A program made the translations under genes and the position numbers. From Hofstenia miamia (lineage: Eukaryota > Xenacoelomorpha > Acoela): DNA of 64,000 nt. The stretch covers positions 1,256,410 through 1,320,409 of the forward strand of contig SCFE01000009.1 in assembly GCA_004352715.1 (NCBI GenBank), in the 5' to 3' direction. This document shows positions 60,371-64,000 of the stretch, piece by piece (the stretch's first letter is position 1; each line of letters begins with the position of its first letter). The notes beneath the pieces were generated by a model. It made no database searches. It was not told the origin of the DNA and worked only from the letters and a program-made list of their open reading frames with translations.

Positions 60371-60708
60371 TTCTTAAACTATTTGAAGAAAGTGGGACCT
60401 GGTAGTAAAGATTTATGAAAAACCCATCATGTCTATATTGAAAGTAAAATGTGCATGCTTCAATGTCAATTGTGGGTTGCAGTTGACACTTGAATTTCAG
60501 GCTACGTCAAGCGGTTGAAGAAGGCTTGGGATAATGCTGATGAAGTGAATGCCATGTTCACTCAATGCTATGTTACTCTCTGTTAATGGTAGAACTGGAT
60601 ACCTGTGCAAATCACTGTATGGGCCGTGGTGGTATTGACGTGGCAAACTGTCAAAATATTTTTTGCACAGGGCTTGAGCTCCCAAAATGAAGCCTAATGC
60701 AATTTAAC
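60371..60708. other. Spacer, possibly LINE 3' sequence
   Basis: May include the tail of the preceding LINE. The minus-strand frame at 60497-60685 is a shadow with no domain. Confidence 0.4.
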
Positions 60709-60768
60709 AGTTCTAATACTACCACAATTCTGTAGTCTAGATTACAAAATTGTGGTAGTATTAGAACT
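60709..60768. repeat. 60-bp near-perfect palindrome
   Basis: AGTTCTAATACTACCACAAT at 60709-60728 is mirrored by its exact complement at 60749-60768. The central 20 bp around TCTAGA continue the symmetry with two mismatched pairs, both G:U-compatible if transcribed on one strand. It can form a hairpin of about 30 bp. Confidence 0.9.
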
Positions 60769-63029
60769 AAAAAGATTTAGTTCGGTTTAATGAAAATTCC
60801 TTATCTATTTAAGAAAGCATCAAAGTAAAACAAATTAACTTCGCTATTAATCTGTTCACAGGAACATATGTCAACTTTACGATTTCCAATGACCTTGTTA
60901 CCAGGGGTTTTATGCTTAAAAATTCTGCTCCGTAAATTAAACTAAAAATTTGTATATATTACATACTTTCTTATAATAGGAACGTGCACGTTCCTTCAAA
61001 ATATACACTTACACTTTATATGTTTTAGGAGTTTACTGGTAAGATCTCAAAGTTTGTTCAAATCAGTTATAACTACAGATTATTTAAATAAATGAAAGAA
61101 ATCAATAGACTGATAGCTTCACAAGTATTTTTTACATTGATTACACTTTTCAAATTTAAACAGGAAAATGCAACTTACACAAACTAATCTATCATTCTTG
61201 AGAACTTAGATCAAAGATAATACAACAAAATAGTTTACCGAGAAATGCAATGAAAGTTACTTTATTAAAGTTAAGCTACACGAGTGGCTCACTATCTCAG
61301 TGGTCAATCCTTCACAGATGAACCAATGATGCAGACGTCGACTTTCTTCTACATTAATAGAGAGATGTTCGCCTCTCTAACTTCTTGAACACTGGCTTCT
61401 TGAATACAAGGCTTTACTCGAGTTCTAACTAATCTTCAAATTTGTCTGTCATAGCGCTGATATGGGGATCACTCTTCTTGTTGCTTTCTTTAGATTGATT
61501 AAACTTCTCGATTTCTGTTTTTTTGTCAGTAACAATATTGACAATAGTGGCCTGATCAGGCCTTTTCATTGGTATTTTAAGTCACTATGCTCTGATAGAG
61601 AGAAGTTCAAGTTTCTTCCCAGCCTGATGAATAACATTTCCTACAGTCTAAATTTTAGAAAATTATATTTACAGTCTTGTGCTTACATGCATACAAAATC
61701 AATAACACCAGAATTTTATTACCAAAAAAATTAATTAATCATTTTATAAAGTATATCTAAAAGCGTCAGCTTATAAATTGCAGTATTTGATAGGTCAAAT
61801 TGTGAAAAATTTTGCATAGCATTAAGGCATTGGCTCATGAACGACTGTAGTAGAACTATTACATATGAACATAAAATACTGATGCTTACGCCACGTGTAT
61901 ATCTCTTGTTTTCTAGTTAATAGGCATTGTCTACGTATGCAGTAGTGTTGTTTAACTTTATGTTTCTAAGGACTGAATGTAAGTCTACCATAGTCACATT
62001 TTGATAGTCAATAGTGAGTGCGCTGAGTAAGAAAATATAAAAATAGCAGAATTAGACAAAATTTAAAAGGAGATAAAATTCTTGCGTTTTAAAGGGAATT
62101 TTGAAGATTGACTTATCAGATATTGAGCCCTTTTGTCTGTTCATTAAGATGAGTTCAGTACAGTTCTTTCAAAAATATTTTTGCCAATAGCAGCATTCGC
62201 ATTGCGTACCTTTAGCAAGAATATTCGCTAAATTTTACCGCAAAAATAGCAAGGCCAAGTCATGTTGAAAAAAGTCAATGTTTCTGGCGGGTTTTAGAAT
62301 CGTGGAACATCATTGACAAGCTATGAAGCCAATTTCTAAAGTAGTTGCTCAATGAATGAAATATTATTGTAGTATACAAATTTGATGAAATATGCAAAAA
62401 TTGAATTTTACTATGAAGATATAAAGCGTTACATTTCTTTTAACTTCGGCTCAGTAATAGCGTTTTTTAAAATTACAGTGACAAAATATCTTAAATTGAT
62501 TTAATTAATCAAGTCCGCATCTCTTTAATTGTTGTAATATCATTTTTCAAAAACCTAGTATATTCTTTGCGAATGAAAACGAAATTATGTCAAAAATCTG
62601 AATTTAACAAATTCATATAGCTTTGGTTGAATTACAACAATATAAAATGAACGCATAAACTGATTTATATTTTAAAGGTTGACGTACTTTTGGGGTGCTT
62701 GAAACCCCAGTAACAAATATATGTACAAATAGATTTTTATAATGCAACAGAAAACCATCGAAAATCAGTAACTTTTCACAATTCATATAAACAAATATAT
62801 TGCTAATATTATAGTATAGTGCATACATGTTTCAAAGAATTAATGAGTCAAAGTTGTGTAACATACATTGAGGTGTTCTCAGAACTTATATTTAAGGCAA
62901 TTTATTATTATTAATACATGGATTTGGAGGAATTTTTAATTTCCAGTGTTCTTAGTGTTTTAATAATGTCTAGACGTCTAAGTTATTCGACACATAGAGC
63001 TTGCACATATTTCAAGATATTAGATTAGC
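60769..63029. other. AT-rich gene-free stretch
   Basis: Frames at 61462-61734 (plus) and 62613-62828 (minus) have no recognisable domain. No repeats of note. Confidence 0.45.
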
Positions 63030-63380
63030 AAGGATTATGATGATGACGATGATGATGATTATGATGATGAAGCAGATAACTTTAGTAACAGGCAATACTT
63101 ATAATCATCAAACTGATTCGATATCAGAAAATAGTGATGATGTTCCAGAAAACGATGTTTTACCTTAAGAAGATCTTTATTATGACTGATTCAAGTAATA
63201 GTTCAAGTGTTGATGACATTGCAGATACTGCTTTCCCACTGAAAATTTTACTTCCGCAAATGGTACAGAACGGATTGAGTATGATGATATTGCACCTACA
63301 GACAACTACAACCTATGGAAACTTTGCCCTGCCTACTTCGCTACCGCGATGTACGACATTTTTGCACTTTTGGAACCACA
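63030..63380 (+). pseudogene. Asp-rich coding relic, possibly DNA-transposon N-terminus
   Basis: An impure (GAT)n at 63037-63071 reads K-D-Y-D-D-D-D-D-D-D-Y-D-D-E-A-D-N-F in one frame. After stops and frame changes come I-S-E-N-S-D-D-V-P-E-N-D, then D-S-S-N-S-S-S-V-D-D-I-A-D. The last block includes D-N-Y-N-L-W-K-L-C-P-A-Y-F (about 63295-63335), again in another frame. An acidic, Ser-rich start followed by a Trp-containing segment is seen at the N-terminus of piggyBac-type transposases, but no diagnostic motif is present. Family assignment is only a suggestion. Confidence 0.25.
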
Positions 63381-63384
63381 GATC

Positions 63385-63386
<2 letters not shown>

Positions 63387-63449
<63 letters not shown>

Positions 63450-63474
63450 GAATAAGAAGAAGAAGAAGAAGAAG
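63387..63474. repeat. (AAT)n-(AAG)n microsatellite
   Basis: (AAT)n at 63387-63449 passes into (AAG)n at 63450-63474, directly at the 5' edge of the RT-coding sequence. Confidence 0.95.
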
Positions 63475-64000
63475 TAATCACAACTGTAAGGCTGAAGGAG
63501 GCTCTAAAGAAGATGAAGAACTTGAAGGCGCCAGGCAGAGATGAGGTACATGGGTATTGGCTGAAGAAGTTCACAAGTGTTCATGAGAGACTAGCAGTAG
63601 CATTGGAGGAGTGTGTGGTGAGTGGGTGCCCAAAGTGGATGGTAGTGGGAAGGACATTTCTGATACAGAAGGACCCAAAGAAAGGTAGTGAGGCAAGCAA
63701 CTTAAGACCAATAACATGTCTGCCAACAACATGGAAATTGCTAACTTCAGTGATGTCAAAGGGATGTAGGACAAAGACGAGAGGATGCAAAGATCAGTTG
63801 TTAATAGACCAGGCAGTAGTGGAGAATTGTAGAAGAAGGAAGACAAACTTAGCAATGGCATGGATAGACTAAAGGAAGGCGTATGACAGCATATCACACA
63901 GGTGGGTATTAAGGACCCTAGAGGCCAATGGAGTTTCACGGAAATGGGTTGAGTTTCTAGAGAGGGAGATGGGAAAGTGGCAGACTGAGATAGATGGGCA
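63475..64000 (+). pseudogene. R2/NeSL-like non-LTR reverse transcriptase, 5' part, runs off the window
   Basis: One frame, entered from the (AAG)n tract, reads L-K-E-A-L-K-K-M-K-N-L-K-A-P-G-R-D-E, then G-Y-W-L-K-K-F. Next come W-M-V-V-G-R-T-F-L-I-Q-K-D-P-K-K-G, the A-S-N-L-R-P-I-T-C-L-P-T-T-W-K-L-L block, K-D-Q-L-L-I-D-Q-A-V and N-L-A-M-A-W-I-D. The phrases APG.D.V.GYW, GRT.LIQKDP.KG, SN.RPITCLPT.WKL and LAMAW(I/V)D belong to R2-like elements widespread in invertebrates. Motif A is broken by TAA at 63870-63872, where Tyr is expected before R-K-A-Y-D-S. The frame then continues (V-L-R-T-L-E-A-N-G-V) to the window end. Motifs B and C lie outside. The 5' part (zinc fingers/Myb) is missing. Confidence 0.8.

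Noticed and set aside
63134-63574. Poly-Ile/Arg and poly-Tyr frames over the (AAT)n(AAG)n tract
   Set aside because: Microsatellite translation; the R2-like RT in another frame is the real coding signal.
63571-63939. 122-codon minus-strand frame at the window end
   Set aside because: Antisense shadow of the R2-like RT.
1-64000. tRNA, rRNA and other structural RNA genes
   Set aside because: No GGTTCGANTCC-type B box with a matching A box, and no rRNA core sequence was seen by eye on either strand; a covariance-model search would be needed to be certain.

Overview
The window looks like a piece of an AT-rich (visually about 70% A+T) invertebrate animal genome. There are no operons, no ribosome binding sites and no tRNA or rRNA genes that I could see. 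It holds long gene-free stretches, many microsatellites, a 3.1-kb satellite block, one single-exon rhodopsin-like GPCR, and remnants of nearly every common animal transposon class: non-LTR retrotransposons, hAT, Tc1/mariner, an integrase-type element and MITE-like elements. This mix does not fix the phylum. Cnidarians, arthropods, flatworms and other AT-rich invertebrates would all fit, so I leave it unassigned. Runs of N at 8421-8529 and 22523-23442, plus a single N at 1650, mark assembly gaps.

Layout. 1-8 kb: gene-poor, with one unassigned, relatively GC-rich coiled-coil ORF near 1.2-1.6 kb. 8.4-8.7 kb: a gap beside a near-perfect 139-bp palindrome. 10.7-11.3 kb: fossil LINE endonuclease (minus). 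12.9-13.4 kb: internally deleted Tc1-like transposase (plus). 13.8-14.1 kb: exact 154-bp duplication with TA linkers. 15.7-16.7 kb: intact GPCR gene (minus), the best candidate host gene. 18.9-19.3 kb: LINE 3' remnant. 20.7-22.5 kb: tandem repeats, TA blocks, then a cluster of TTGCKCAA motifs directly upstream of the N-terminal part of a KRBA2-like integrase ORF cut by a gap.

25.7-31.5 kb: a two-unit 'seed' locus and then a 102-monomer satellite made of alternating 31-bp and 30-bp units (61-bp dimer). 31.9-32.8 kb: a reverse-transcriptase fossil and a 422-bp hAT-like MITE with 8-bp target-site duplications. 39.7-42.6 kb: a 65-bp tandem duplication, a hAT fossil, and a 5'-truncated but otherwise open LINE RT ORF of 448 codons (minus). 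45.2 kb: a second hAT-like MITE. 49.9-53.3 kb: Tc1, LINE and hAT fossils. 57.7-60.8 kb: a 945-bp TA-flanked inverted-repeat element, a hAT dimerization-domain fossil, a frameshifted LINE and a 60-bp palindrome. 63.0-64.0 kb: an Asp-rich coding relic, an (AAT)n/(AAG)n tract, and an R2/NeSL-like reverse transcriptase running off the window end.

The coding fossils do not form a pathway. They record repeated independent insertions. The more unusual items are the satellite with its small 'seed' 2.5 kb away, the GPCR that lacks several usually invariant residues, the TTGCKCAA cluster in front of the integrase, and the two long palindromes.
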